Shown: piece after piece, positions 9,940 to 17,373 of the stretch | How positions within the stretch are numbered: the first letter of the stretch is position 1 | Layout of the letters: each line of letters begins with the position of its first letter | Source: Streptomyces sp. NBC_01428 | Lineage (GTDB): Bacteria; Actinomycetota; Actinomycetes; Streptomycetales; Streptomycetaceae | Reading direction: 5' to 3' | DNA length: 64,000 nucleotides | NCBI RefSeq assembly: GCF_036231965.1 | Contig: NZ_CP109499.1 | Coordinates: 3,596,001-3,660,000, forward strand | Position numbers and translations under genes: made by a program | Notes under the pieces: model-generated | The model's input: the letters and a program-made list of their open reading frames with translations, nothing else | Databases searched by the model: none | Told to the model about the DNA's origin: nothing

Positions 9940-12014
9940 CGGAGCACCCCACCTCGCACGAGCGCCGGCAGAACGGCGCCGGCCGGCCGGCCGCCCCCGC
10001 GGACCCTCGCGGGGCGCTCCTGCGTACCCCGGACCAGCCGTCCCCCCAGCCCGGGTCCGGCGCCTTACCTCTTCAGGCCCGCGCGGGTGACACCTCGCGC
10101 GGCCCCGGCACGGACGCGCCGTCGCCGGCCGCGCCCGGTGCGGGCGCGGAGCACTCCCAGCCCTCGGCCGCCGAGCCGGATCCGCACCGCCCGCGGCCCG
10201 CGCCGGAGAGCATCCCGGTGCAGCCGGACGCGGAGCAGGACCGTTCCGCGCGCACCTCGGGCGGCAAGGAGCGCCGTACCGGGCAGAGCCTGCCGCAGGG
10301 CGGGCCGATGCCGATGCGGCGGGACGGCGACCGGCTGCGCTTCGTGGGCGCCGCGACCCGGCGGATCGCCCGGGGCATCGACCTCGACGAGATCGTCATG
10401 GGGCTGTGCCGGGCGACCGTGCCGACGTTCTCGGACGCGATCCTCGTCTATCTGCGGGATCCGCTGCCGGTCGGCGACGAGCGGCCGACGGGACCCCTGG
10501 TGCTGCGGCTGCGCCGGACCGACCGGATTCCCGAGGAGCGGGACACCGAGGGCGGCTTCCTGCCGCTCGCGCGTCCCGAACCCAACGAGCTGTCGGCGAT
10601 GACCGCGGAGCTGTGCGAGGTGCGCCAGGGCGGCGCCCTGGCCGAGGTGCTGCGCGGAGTGCGGCCGGTGTTCGCCGACGCGCCCGCGGCCCGCGCCGCG
10701 CTGCCGGAGCTGCTCGGCGACGATCTGGCGGTCCCGAGCGGGCAGCGCGCGATCCTCGCGCCGCTGCGCGGCCGGCGCCGGGTGATCGGCGCCGCCCTGT
10801 TCCTGCGGCGGCCGGAGCGGATCGCGTTCGAGGCGGACGACCTGCTGGTCGCCGCCCAGCTCGCGACCCACAGCGCGCTCGGGATCGACAAGGCGGTGCT
10901 GTACGGCCGCGAGGCGTACATCGCCGACGAGTTGCAGCGCACGATGCTGCCGGAGACGCTGCCGCGGCCCACGGGTGTGCGGCTGGCGTCCCGGTATCTG
11001 CCGGCCGCGGAGACCGCGCGGGTCGGCGGGGACTGGTACGACGCGATCCCGCTGCCGGGCAGCCGGGTCGCCCTGGTCGTGGGCGACGTCATGGGTCACT
11101 CGATGACGTCGGCGGCGATCATGGGCCAGCTGCGGACGACGGCGCAGACCCTCGCGGGGCTCGACCTGCCTCCGCAGGAGGTGCTGCACCACCTCGACGA
11201 GCAGGCGCAGCGGCTCGGCACGGACCGCATGGCGACCTGCCTGTACGCCGTGTACGACCCGGTGTCGCACCGGATCACCATCGCCAACGCGGGCCATCCC
11301 CCGCCGGTGCTGCTGCACCTGGGCGGCCGGGCCGAGGTGCTGCGGGTACCGCCGGGCGCGCCCATCGGGGTCGGCGGGGTCGATTTCGAGGCCGTGGAGC
11401 TGGACGCGCCCGCCGGGGCGACGCTGCTGCTGTACACGGACGGCCTGGTGGAGTCGCGGCTGCGGGACGTCTGGACCGGGATAGAGCAGCTGCGCGAGAA
11501 GCTCGCCGCCACGGCCGCGCTGACCGGCCCGGATCATCCGCCGCCGCTGGAGGCCCTCTGCGACGAGGTGCTCGACATGCTCGGCCCGGGCGACCGGGAC
11601 GACGACATCGCGCTGCTCGCGGCCCGGTTCGACGGGATCGCGCCGAGCGACGTCGCGTACTGGTTCCTGGAGCCGGAGGACGCGGCGCCGGGCCGGGCAC
11701 GGCGGCTGGCCCGGCGGGCGCTCGCGCGGTGGGGCATGGAGGACATGACCGACGCGGTGGAGCTGCTGGTCAGCGAGGTCGTGACGAACGCGGTGCGCTA
11801 CGCGTCGCGGCCGGTGACGCTGCGGCTGCTGCGGACGGACGTGCTGCGCTGCGAGGTCGGCGACGACGTGCCACAGCTGCCGCGGCTGCGGCAGGCGCGG
11901 GCCACGGACGAGGGCGGCCGCGGGCTGTACCTGGTGAACAAGCTGGCCCGGCGCTGGGGTGCCACCCGGCTGAGCACGGGGAAGGTCGTCTGGTTCGAGT
12001 TGAACCGGGGCTGA
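9921..12014 (+). CDS. SpoIIE-type protein phosphatase with GAF and HATPase domains
   Basis: A 697-residue cytosolic multidomain signalling protein. Residues 1-130 are Pro/Ala-rich and probably disordered; 130-310 form a GAF-like sensor (IARGIDLDEIVMGLC..., GQRAILAPLRGRRR); 330-560 are the PP2C/SpoIIE phosphatase with GGDWYD near residue 369, GDVMGHS, ANAGHPPP, LYTDGLVESR near 503 and DRDDDIALL; 560-697 are an RsbW-like HATPase with the N-box LVSEVVTNAVRYA near 618 and the G-box GGRGLYLVNKLA near 667. Such fusions dephosphorylate anti-anti-sigma factors and may phosphorylate them too, linking a signal to a sigma factor. No anti-sigma or STAS gene is adjacent. The start may be ATG 9921 or GTG 9936. 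Confidence 0.9.
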   Translation: MDSTRVTEHPTSHERRQNGAGRPAAPADPRGALLRTPDQPSPQPGSGALPLQARAGDTSRGPGTDAPSPAAPGAGAEHSQPSAAEPDPHRPRPAPESIPVQPDAEQDRSARTSGGKERRTGQSLPQGGPMPMRRDGDRLRFVGAATRRIARGIDLDEIVMGLCRATVPTFSDAILVYLRDPLPVGDERPTGPLVLRLRRTDRIPEERDTEGGFLPLARPEPNELSAMTAELCEVRQGGALAEVLRGVRPVFADAPAARAALPELLGDDLAVPSGQRAILAPLRGRRRVIGAALFLRRPERIAFEADDLLVAAQLATHSALGIDKAVLYGREAYIADELQRTMLPETLPRPTGVRLASRYLPAAETARVGGDWYDAIPLPGSRVALVVGDVMGHSMTSAAIMGQLRTTAQTLAGLDLPPQEVLHHLDEQAQRLGTDRMATCLYAVYDPVSHRITIANAGHPPPVLLHLGGRAEVLRVPPGAPIGVGGVDFEAVELDAPAGATLLLYTDGLVESRLRDVWTGIEQLREKLAATAALTGPDHPPPLEALCDEVLDMLGPGDRDDDIALLAARFDGIAPSDVAYWFLEPEDAAPGRARRLARRALARWGMEDMTDAVELLVSEVVTNAVRYASRPVTLRLLRTDVLRCEVGDDVPQLPRLRQARATDEGGRGLYLVNKLARRWGATRLSTGKVVWFELNRG

Positions 12015-12042
12015 GGTCCGCGGCGGAGACGCAGAAGCAAAA

Positions 12043-12074
12043 AGAGGGGCACCCGGATCTCCGGGTGCCCCTCT
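12043..12074. terminator. Bidirectional terminator
   Basis: A perfect 14-bp stem (12043-12056 with 12061-12074) and 4-base loop between the convergent phosphatase and PBP genes; a run of A on the left gives a T-run for the minus-strand PBP transcript. Confidence 0.85.
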
Positions 12075-12096
12075 CACGTGCCGTGTGCCGTCGTGG

Positions 12097-14430
12097 CTAC
12101 TGCCCCTGGCTCTGGTCGTCCTGGCCGAACGGGTTGTCCGGGAGCTGGCCGGTCGGGGTCTGCGACGGCGTGGACGGGGGCGGTGACGACGGCGGGGTCG
12201 TCGTCGGCTTGTCCGAGGGCGACGGCGGACTGCTGCTGGAGGGCGGCTCCGACGTCGGTTCCTCGGTCGTCGGCGTCGACGACGGCGTGTCGGACGGCGA
12301 CTGGCTGATGGTCGGCGTGTCGGTCGGCTCGACCGCCGCGCCCGAGGTGGTGTTCAGGTCGAACTTGCTGACCTTGCCGTCCATCGCGCCGAAGGTGTAC
12401 GCCGCCCATATCTGGGCCGGGAAGCCACCGCCGTTGACACGGCCGCCCTCGGCGAAGAGGCCGGTGGCGCCCTTCATGGGCACTTGGTGGTGGTTCTTGG
12501 CGTCCTCGCCGAACAGTCCGACCGAGGTGACGAGGTTCGGCGTGTAGCCCGTGAACCAGGCCGACTTGTTGTTGTCGGACGTACCGGTCTTGCCGGCGAC
12601 CTGCTGGCCGTCACGGGACGGGTTGTCCCGCACCGAGACGCGGGCCGTACCGTCGTCGACCACGCCGGTCAGCACGGAGGTGACCGTGTCGGCGGCCTCC
12701 TCGCTGATGACCCGCTCGCCGATGGGGTCGGGCAGGTCGACCGTGAAGTCCTTGTGCTCGGCCGAGGCGAGGATCGACGGGGTGACCTTCTTGCCGTGGT
12801 TGTCGAGCGTCGCGTACACGCCCGCCATCTCCAGCGGGCTGGCGCCCATGGAGCCGAGGGTCTGGGCGGGCACCGCCTGGAGCCCCTTGGTGTTCATGCC
12901 GAGCTTGCCCGCGACCTTCAGCACCTCGTCCATGCCGATGTCGACGCCCATCTGGGCGAAGGCGGCGTTGATGGACTTGTTCATCGCGGTCTGCACCGTC
13001 ACGTCGCCGTAGCTGTGCTCGTCCTCGTTCGGCGGCGCGAAGGCGATGTCACTGCCCACGACGGGACGGCGGTTGGTGCCGTCGTAGATCGTGTTCGCGG
13101 TGATCGGCCTGCCGGAGCGGGTCTTGGCCTCCTCGGCGAGGGCCGCGGCGAAGATCAGCGGCTTGAACGTCGAGGCCGCCTGGTAGTCCCGGCGGGTCGC
13201 GTTGTTGATGTAGTGCTTGAAGTAGTCCTGACCGCCGTACATCGCGACGACCTTGCCGGTCTTGGGATCGACCGACGCGGCGCCCGCCTGGATGTTGGCG
13301 TCGACCTTGCGCTTCTTCGGGTCCAGCTTGCTGGTGAGCTGCTTCTTGACCGTCTTCTCGAGCAGGGCCTGCTTCTTCTTGTCGATGTTGAGCTTGATGG
13401 TCCAGCCGCCCGCGTCGACCAGCGCCTTGGCGTCGTCGAGGTCGGCCGCCTTGCCCTGGGCGACGAGCTGCCGGGCCAGTTCGTCCTGCGCCTCGGTGAC
13501 CAGGTAGCCGGTCTGGCCCTGCATGCCCGCCGCGCCCTGGGGGTCCTTGGGCTTGGGGAACTTCAGGCCCTGCCGCTCGCCCGAGCCGAGCCAGCCCTGC
13601 TCGACCATGTTGTCGAGCGTGTAGTTCCAGCGGGCCTGCACCAGCCGCTTGCCGGTGTCCGTGGCGACCGCCCAGTCGTACTGGCTGGGCGCCTGGAGCA
13701 GCGAGGCGAGGTAGGCGCCCTGCGCAACGTTGAGTTCGCTGGCGTCGACGCGGTAGTAGGCCTGTGCGGCGGCTTGGATGCCGTACGCGTTGCGGCCGTA
13801 GTAGCTGGTGTTGATGTAGCCCGCGAGGATGTCGTCCTTGGACTTCTTGCGGTCCACCTTCAGCGAGATGACCATTTCCTTCAGCTTGCGCGAAACGGTC
13901 TGGTCCTGGCTGAGGTAGTAGTTCTTGACGTACTGCTGGGTGATCGTCGATCCACCCTGCTTGCCCTTGCCGGAAAGGGTGTTGAGCAGGCCCCGGGCCG
14001 TGCCCTTCAGGTCGACGCCGGAGTCCTTGTAGAAGGACTTGTTCTCGGCGGCGACGAACGTCTTCTGGACGCCCTTGGGCACCTTGGAGAGGTCGACGAT
14101 CTCGCGGTTGACCTTGCCGGTGCGGGCGAGGGTCTTGCCGTCGCCGTACTCGTAGACGTTGCTCTGCAGGCGCGCGGCCGCGTTGCCCTCGGGCACCGAG
14201 ACGACCATGTAGAGCACGAGGAAGGCGCCCATGCCGAGCAGGCAGACGCCGAGGAACGTGCCGAGGATCGTCTTCCAGTTCACGAACCTGCGTATGCCGG
14301 TGCGGCGGGGCTTCTTCCCGCCCGGCGTCGCGCCGCCGCCGGGGCCCGCCGACTCGTGTCCGGACGAGCGCTTGGGCGCCGCGCGGCGGCCCTGCGCCTG
14401 CCGCGCTCGTCTCTCTTCCGCTCGTCCCAT
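12097..14430 (-). CDS. Class A penicillin-binding protein (bifunctional transglycosylase/transpeptidase)
   Basis: A 777-residue peptidoglycan synthase. After a basic cytoplasmic tail there is one membrane segment at about residues 53-76, then a GT51 glycosyltransferase domain (AAENKSFYKDSGVD and GGSTITQQYVKN) and a penicillin-binding transpeptidase domain with ASTFKP (active-site Ser420, Lys423), NKSINAAF as the SxN motif, and GKTGTSD as the KTG motif. The last ~85 residues are an unusual Ser/Pro/Thr/Asp-rich tail, common in streptomycete PBP1-type proteins and probably threading the wall. It polymerises lipid II and cross-links the glycan. It is divergent from the SPFH gene. Confidence 0.95.
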   Translation of the reverse strand: MGRAEERRARQAQGRRAAPKRSSGHESAGPGGGATPGGKKPRRTGIRRFVNWKTILGTFLGVCLLGMGAFLVLYMVVSVPEGNAAARLQSNVYEYGDGKTLARTGKVNREIVDLSKVPKGVQKTFVAAENKSFYKDSGVDLKGTARGLLNTLSGKGKQGGSTITQQYVKNYYLSQDQTVSRKLKEMVISLKVDRKKSKDDILAGYINTSYYGRNAYGIQAAAQAYYRVDASELNVAQGAYLASLLQAPSQYDWAVATDTGKRLVQARWNYTLDNMVEQGWLGSGERQGLKFPKPKDPQGAAGMQGQTGYLVTEAQDELARQLVAQGKAADLDDAKALVDAGGWTIKLNIDKKKQALLEKTVKKQLTSKLDPKKRKVDANIQAGAASVDPKTGKVVAMYGGQDYFKHYINNATRRDYQAASTFKPLIFAAALAEEAKTRSGRPITANTIYDGTNRRPVVGSDIAFAPPNEDEHSYGDVTVQTAMNKSINAAFAQMGVDIGMDEVLKVAGKLGMNTKGLQAVPAQTLGSMGASPLEMAGVYATLDNHGKKVTPSILASAEHKDFTVDLPDPIGERVISEEAADTVTSVLTGVVDDGTARVSVRDNPSRDGQQVAGKTGTSDNNKSAWFTGYTPNLVTSVGLFGEDAKNHHQVPMKGATGLFAEGGRVNGGGFPAQIWAAYTFGAMDGKVSKFDLNTTSGAAVEPTDTPTISQSPSDTPSSTPTTEEPTSEPPSSSSPPSPSDKPTTTPPSSPPPSTPSQTPTGQLPDNPFGQDDQSQGQ

Positions 14431-14624
14431 GGGTCGATCCGCTCCGCTTCACTCTCGTGTGGCACACACGTTCGTCGCTCAGGTCAGCTCAGCAAGCTAA
14501 CACCGCGCGCTATGACAAAGGGCCGCCGATCCGGTCTTTTCCGGACGTGACAATCAGCACGCCCTCAGCACGGGCCCCAACAAAACCGACGACCGAGAGG
14601 CGCCGAAGGTTGCGATGCGGGGTA

Positions 14625-14638
14625 AAGTGATATCACTT
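14625..14638 (+). promoter_or_regulatory. Perfect palindrome upstream of the SPFH-RHH operon
   Basis: AAGTGATATCACTT is a 14-bp perfect palindrome 42 bases before the SPFH start and overlapping a possible -10 box TAAAGT (14623-14628). Since the operon's second gene encodes a small ribbon-helix-helix-like protein, autoregulation through this site is a reasonable guess. Confidence 0.5.
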
Positions 14639-14679
14639 AGCTAGACCGAAGCTATGCCGTTCGAACTGGGGGACCCACC

Positions 14680-15654
14680 ATGTCGTCACACGCTTCCCAC
14701 CCGTCCTCGCCCGCCCCGGGCGCACCGGACCCCACGCCGCCGTCCGACCTCCCCGAGATGCCCGCGCCGCACGTGCGGGAGTTCACCGCGCACAGCATCG
14801 GCGGGGGGCTCGCGCTGCTGCTCGGCCTCCTCGGACTGCTCGCCGGCGCCGCCCTGTGCGCCGTCGGCGGCGGGGTCGTCCACTCCGGCGGCGCCCAGGC
14901 GGCGCTGATCATCCTGGGCGTCCTGGTCGCCGTCGCCGCGTTCTTCGCGATGTGCGGCCTCAACACCGTCGCACCGGGCGAGGCCCGCGTGGTCCAGCTC
15001 TTCGGGCGCTACCGCGGCACGATCCGCCAGGACGGACTGCGCTGGGTGAACCCGCTCACGTCGCGCACCAAGATCTCGACCCGTGTCCGCAACCACGAGA
15101 CCGCCGTCCTCAAGGTCAACGACGCCTACGGCAACCCGATCGAGCTCGCCGCGGTCGTGGTGTGGAACGTGCAGGACACCGCCCAGGCCACGTTCGAGGT
15201 CGACGACTTCCGGGAGTTCGTCTCGACGCAGACCGAGGCGGCGGTCCGGCACATCGCCATCGAGTACCCCTACGACGCGCACGAGGAGGACGGCCTGTCG
15301 CTGCGCGGGAACGCCGAGGAGATCACCGAGAAGCTCGCGGTCGAACTGCACGCGCGCGTGGCCGCCGCCGGGGTGCGGATCATCGAGTCGCGCTTCACGC
15401 ATCTCGCGTACGCTCCCGAGATCGCCTCCGCGATGCTCCAGCGCCAGCAGGCCGGAGCGATCGTCGCGGCGCGGCGGCAGATCGTGGACGGCGCGGTCGG
15501 CATGGTCGAGGCGGCGATCACCCGGATCACCGAGCGCGACATCGTGGAGCTGGACTCCGAGCGGAAGGCGGCGATGGTGTCGAACCTGATGGTGGTGCTG
15601 TGCGGTGACCGCGCGGCGCAGCCCGTCCTGAACACGGGGTCCCTCTACCAGTGA
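14680..15654 (+). CDS. SPFH/Band 7 domain membrane protein
   Basis: A 324-residue stomatin/flotillin-type protein. A Pro-rich N-terminus is followed by two hydrophobic stretches (about residues 45-70 and 75-95), then the Band 7 domain starting [31 protein letters not shown]. The domain continues with [22 protein letters not shown] and [11 protein letters not shown], and then a helical region with [23 protein letters not shown] and [26 protein letters not shown]. Such proteins oligomerise on the inner membrane face and organise membrane domains or proteases. The stop overlaps the GTG of the next gene (GTGA), so the pair is translationally coupled. Confidence 0.9.
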   Translation: MSSHASHPSSPAPGAPDPTPPSDLPEMPAPHVREFTAHSIGGGLALLLGLLGLLAGAALCAVGGGVVHSGGAQAALIILGVLVAVAAFFAMCGLNTVAPGEARVVQLFGRYRGTIRQDGLRWVNPLTSRTKISTRVRNHETAVLKVNDAYGNPIELAAVVVWNVQDTAQATFEVDDFREFVSTQTEAAVRHIAIEYPYDAHEEDGLSLRGNAEEITEKLAVELHARVAAAGVRIIESRFTHLAYAPEIASAMLQRQQAGAIVAARRQIVDGAVGMVEAAITRITERDIVELDSERKAAMVSNLMVVLCGDRAAQPVLNTGSLYQ

Positions 15655-15899
15655 CGTCTCCCACGGAGGGAACTCCGCCGCGTCGGCCGCAGCAGCAGCG
15701 CAAGCAGGTACTGTTGCGGCTCGATCCGCTGGTGTACGAGGCACTGGCCCGCTGGGCCGGCGACGAACTGCGGTCCGCCAACGCGCAGATCGAGTTCCTG
15801 CTGCGCCGCGCCCTCGGCGAGGCCGGGCGGCTGCCCGGCGGCGCGGGCCCGATCGCGCGCCGGGGCCGGCCACCGGTCTCCGGGGATCCGGAGAGCTGA
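15651..15899 (+). CDS. Small ribbon-helix-helix-like protein
   Basis: An 82-residue protein whose centre reads KQVLLRLDPLVYEALARWA followed by SANAQIEFLLRRAL, the strand-helix-helix pattern of Arc/CopG-type DNA-binding proteins in which the strand residues of one dimer insert into the DNA major groove. N- and C-termini are Pro/Arg-rich. It starts at GTG 15651, overlapping the SPFH stop. Function is unknown; by context it may regulate its own operon or partner with the SPFH protein. There is no toxin gene beside it, so a classical toxin-antitoxin role is not supported. Confidence 0.75.
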   Translation: MTSPTEGTPPRRPQQQRKQVLLRLDPLVYEALARWAGDELRSANAQIEFLLRRALGEAGRLPGGAGPIARRGRPPVSGDPES

Positions 15900-16108
15900 G
15901 AGAGCCGCGGCTCACCCCTCGGTCCGCCGGGGCGCCGACGGGCCGGGGCTCGCCCCGGCCCGAGCGTCTCGCGCGGGTGGAGGCCTCAAGAGCCTCGCGA
16001 TACGGGGACGTCGGAGCCTGATTCGAAACCGTGACAATGCCTCCTGACCAGGCGGCTTCCCCCCGGCCACACCCCTCCACCCCCGCTCCTCCCAGCACTC
16101 TGCACCCT

Positions 16109-16143
16109 GCGTATACACACCATGTATACGCACTGTGTAGAGT
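16109..16143 (+). promoter_or_regulatory. Operator and promoter of the padR operon
   Basis: The inverted repeat GCGTATACA-N5-TGTATACGC (16109-16131) is followed directly by a -10-like TAGAGT (16138-16143). Transcription would begin close to the ATG at 16151. The inverted repeat occupies the place between -35 and -10, fitting autorepression by PadR. Confidence 0.6.
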
Positions 16144-16150
16144 GCTCCGC

Positions 16151-16678
16151 ATGTCCATCGGTCACACCCTCCTGGGGCTCCTGGAGTCCGGCCCGCGCCA
16201 CGGTTACGACCTGAAGCGGGCCTTCGACGAGAAGTTCGGTCACGACCGGCCGCTGCACTACGGCCAGGTCTACTCGACGATGTCGCGGCTGCTGAAGAAC
16301 GGCCTCGTCGAGGTCGACGGCATAGAGGCGGGCGGCGGGCCCGAGCGCAAGCGGTACGCCATCACCGACGCCGGGATCACCGACGTCCAGCAGTGGCTCG
16401 CCACGCCCGAGAAGCCCGAGCCCTACCTCCAGTCGACCCTCTACACGAAGATCGTCCTCGCGCTGCTGACGCATCGCGACGCGAGCGAGATCCTCGACAC
16501 CCAGCGCTCGGAGCACCTGCGCATGATGCGCATGCTGACCGAACGCAAGCGCAAGGGCGACCTGGCCGACCAGCTGATCTGCGACCACGCCCTCTTCCAC
16601 CTCGAAGCCGATCTGCGCTGGCTGGAACTGACCGCCGCGCGGCTCGACAAGCTCGCCGAGGCGGTGACGACCCGATGA
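16151..16678 (+). CDS. PadR-family transcriptional regulator
   Basis: A 175-residue winged-helix repressor. The N-terminal domain has the PadR signature LLGLLESGPRHGYDLKRAFDE, then YGQVYSTMSRLLKNGLVEVD and ERKRYAITDAG (wing); the C-terminal part is helical and dimerises. Such proteins usually control an adjacent transporter, and here the stop overlaps the start of an ABC ATPase (ATGA). The ATG is chosen because the PadR fold begins at MSIGHTLLG and there is no ribosome site upstream; with a -10 box only seven bases before it, a leaderless transcript is likely. Likely ligand: a drug or metabolite exported by the downstream transporter. Confidence 0.92.
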   Translation: MSIGHTLLGLLESGPRHGYDLKRAFDEKFGHDRPLHYGQVYSTMSRLLKNGLVEVDGIEAGGGPERKRYAITDAGITDVQQWLATPEKPEPYLQSTLYTKIVLALLTHRDASEILDTQRSEHLRMMRMLTERKRKGDLADQLICDHALFHLEADLRWLELTAARLDKLAEAVTTR

Positions 16679-17373
16679 CCTCGACCACCCCTCCTCCCGG
16701 CTCCCTGCTCACCGCGTCGGAGCTGCGCAAGGCCTACGGCCCGACCACCGCTCTGGACGGGGCGGAGTTCTCCATCCACCCGGGCGAGGTCGTCGCCGTG
16801 ATGGGCCCCTCCGGCTCCGGCAAGTCGACCCTGCTGCACTGCCTCGCCGGCATCGTCACCCCCGACTCGGGCTCGATCACGTACAACGGCCGCGAGATGG
16901 CGACGATGAACGACGCCCAGCGCAGTGCGCTGCGCCGCTCCGAGTTCGGCTTCGTCTTCCAGTTCGGCCAGCTCGTCCCGGAGCTGACCTGCGTGGAGAA
17001 CGTCGCCCTGCCGCTGCGGCTGAACGGCAGCGGACGCAAGGAGGCCGAGCGCGCGGCCCTCACGTGGATGGAGCGCCTGGAGGTCGACGACGTCAAGGGC
17101 AAGCGGCCCGGCGAGGTCTCCGGAGGCCAGGGGCAGCGCGTCGCCGTGGCCCGTTCGCTGGTCACCAGCCCCCGCGTGCTGTTCGCCGACGAGCCGACCG
17201 GCGCGCTCGACTCCCTCAACGGCGAGCGCGTGATGCAGCTGCTCACCGACGCCGCCCGCTCGACCAACGCCGCCGTCGTGCTCGTCACGCACGAGGCCCG
17301 CGTGGCCGCCTACTCGGACCGCGAGATCGTCGTACGCGACGGGAAGTCCCGTGACATGGAGCGGATCGTATGA
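16675..17373 (+). CDS. ABC transporter ATP-binding protein (MacB/LolD type)
   Basis: A 232-residue ATPase of the LolD/MacB class. Walker A GPSGSGKST (about 43-51), Q-loop VFQFGQLVPELTCVENVALP, signature VSGGQGQR, Walker B VLFADEPTGALD and switch VLVTHE are all intact. The ATG overlaps the padR stop (ATGA), and its own stop overlaps the start of the FtsX-type permease, so the three genes form one translationally coupled operon. It energises a mechanotransmission-type transporter rather than classical substrate translocation. Confidence 0.93.
   Translation: MTSTTPPPGSLLTASELRKAYGPTTALDGAEFSIHPGEVVAVMGPSGSGKSTLLHCLAGIVTPDSGSITYNGREMATMNDAQRSALRRSEFGFVFQFGQLVPELTCVENVALPLRLNGSGRKEAERAALTWMERLEVDDVKGKRPGEVSGGQGQRVAVARSLVTSPRVLFADEPTGALDSLNGERVMQLLTDAARSTNAAVVLVTHEARVAAYSDREIVVRDGKSRDMERIV

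Noticed and set aside
12484..14550. 688-codon plus-strand open frame opposite the PBP gene
   Set aside because: Antisense shadow with repetitive Val/Leu/Gly/Asp composition and no domain; the minus strand encodes an intact class A PBP.
15651..15899. Ribbon-helix-helix protein as an antitoxin
   Set aside because: No toxin gene is adjacent; the partner gene encodes an SPFH membrane protein.
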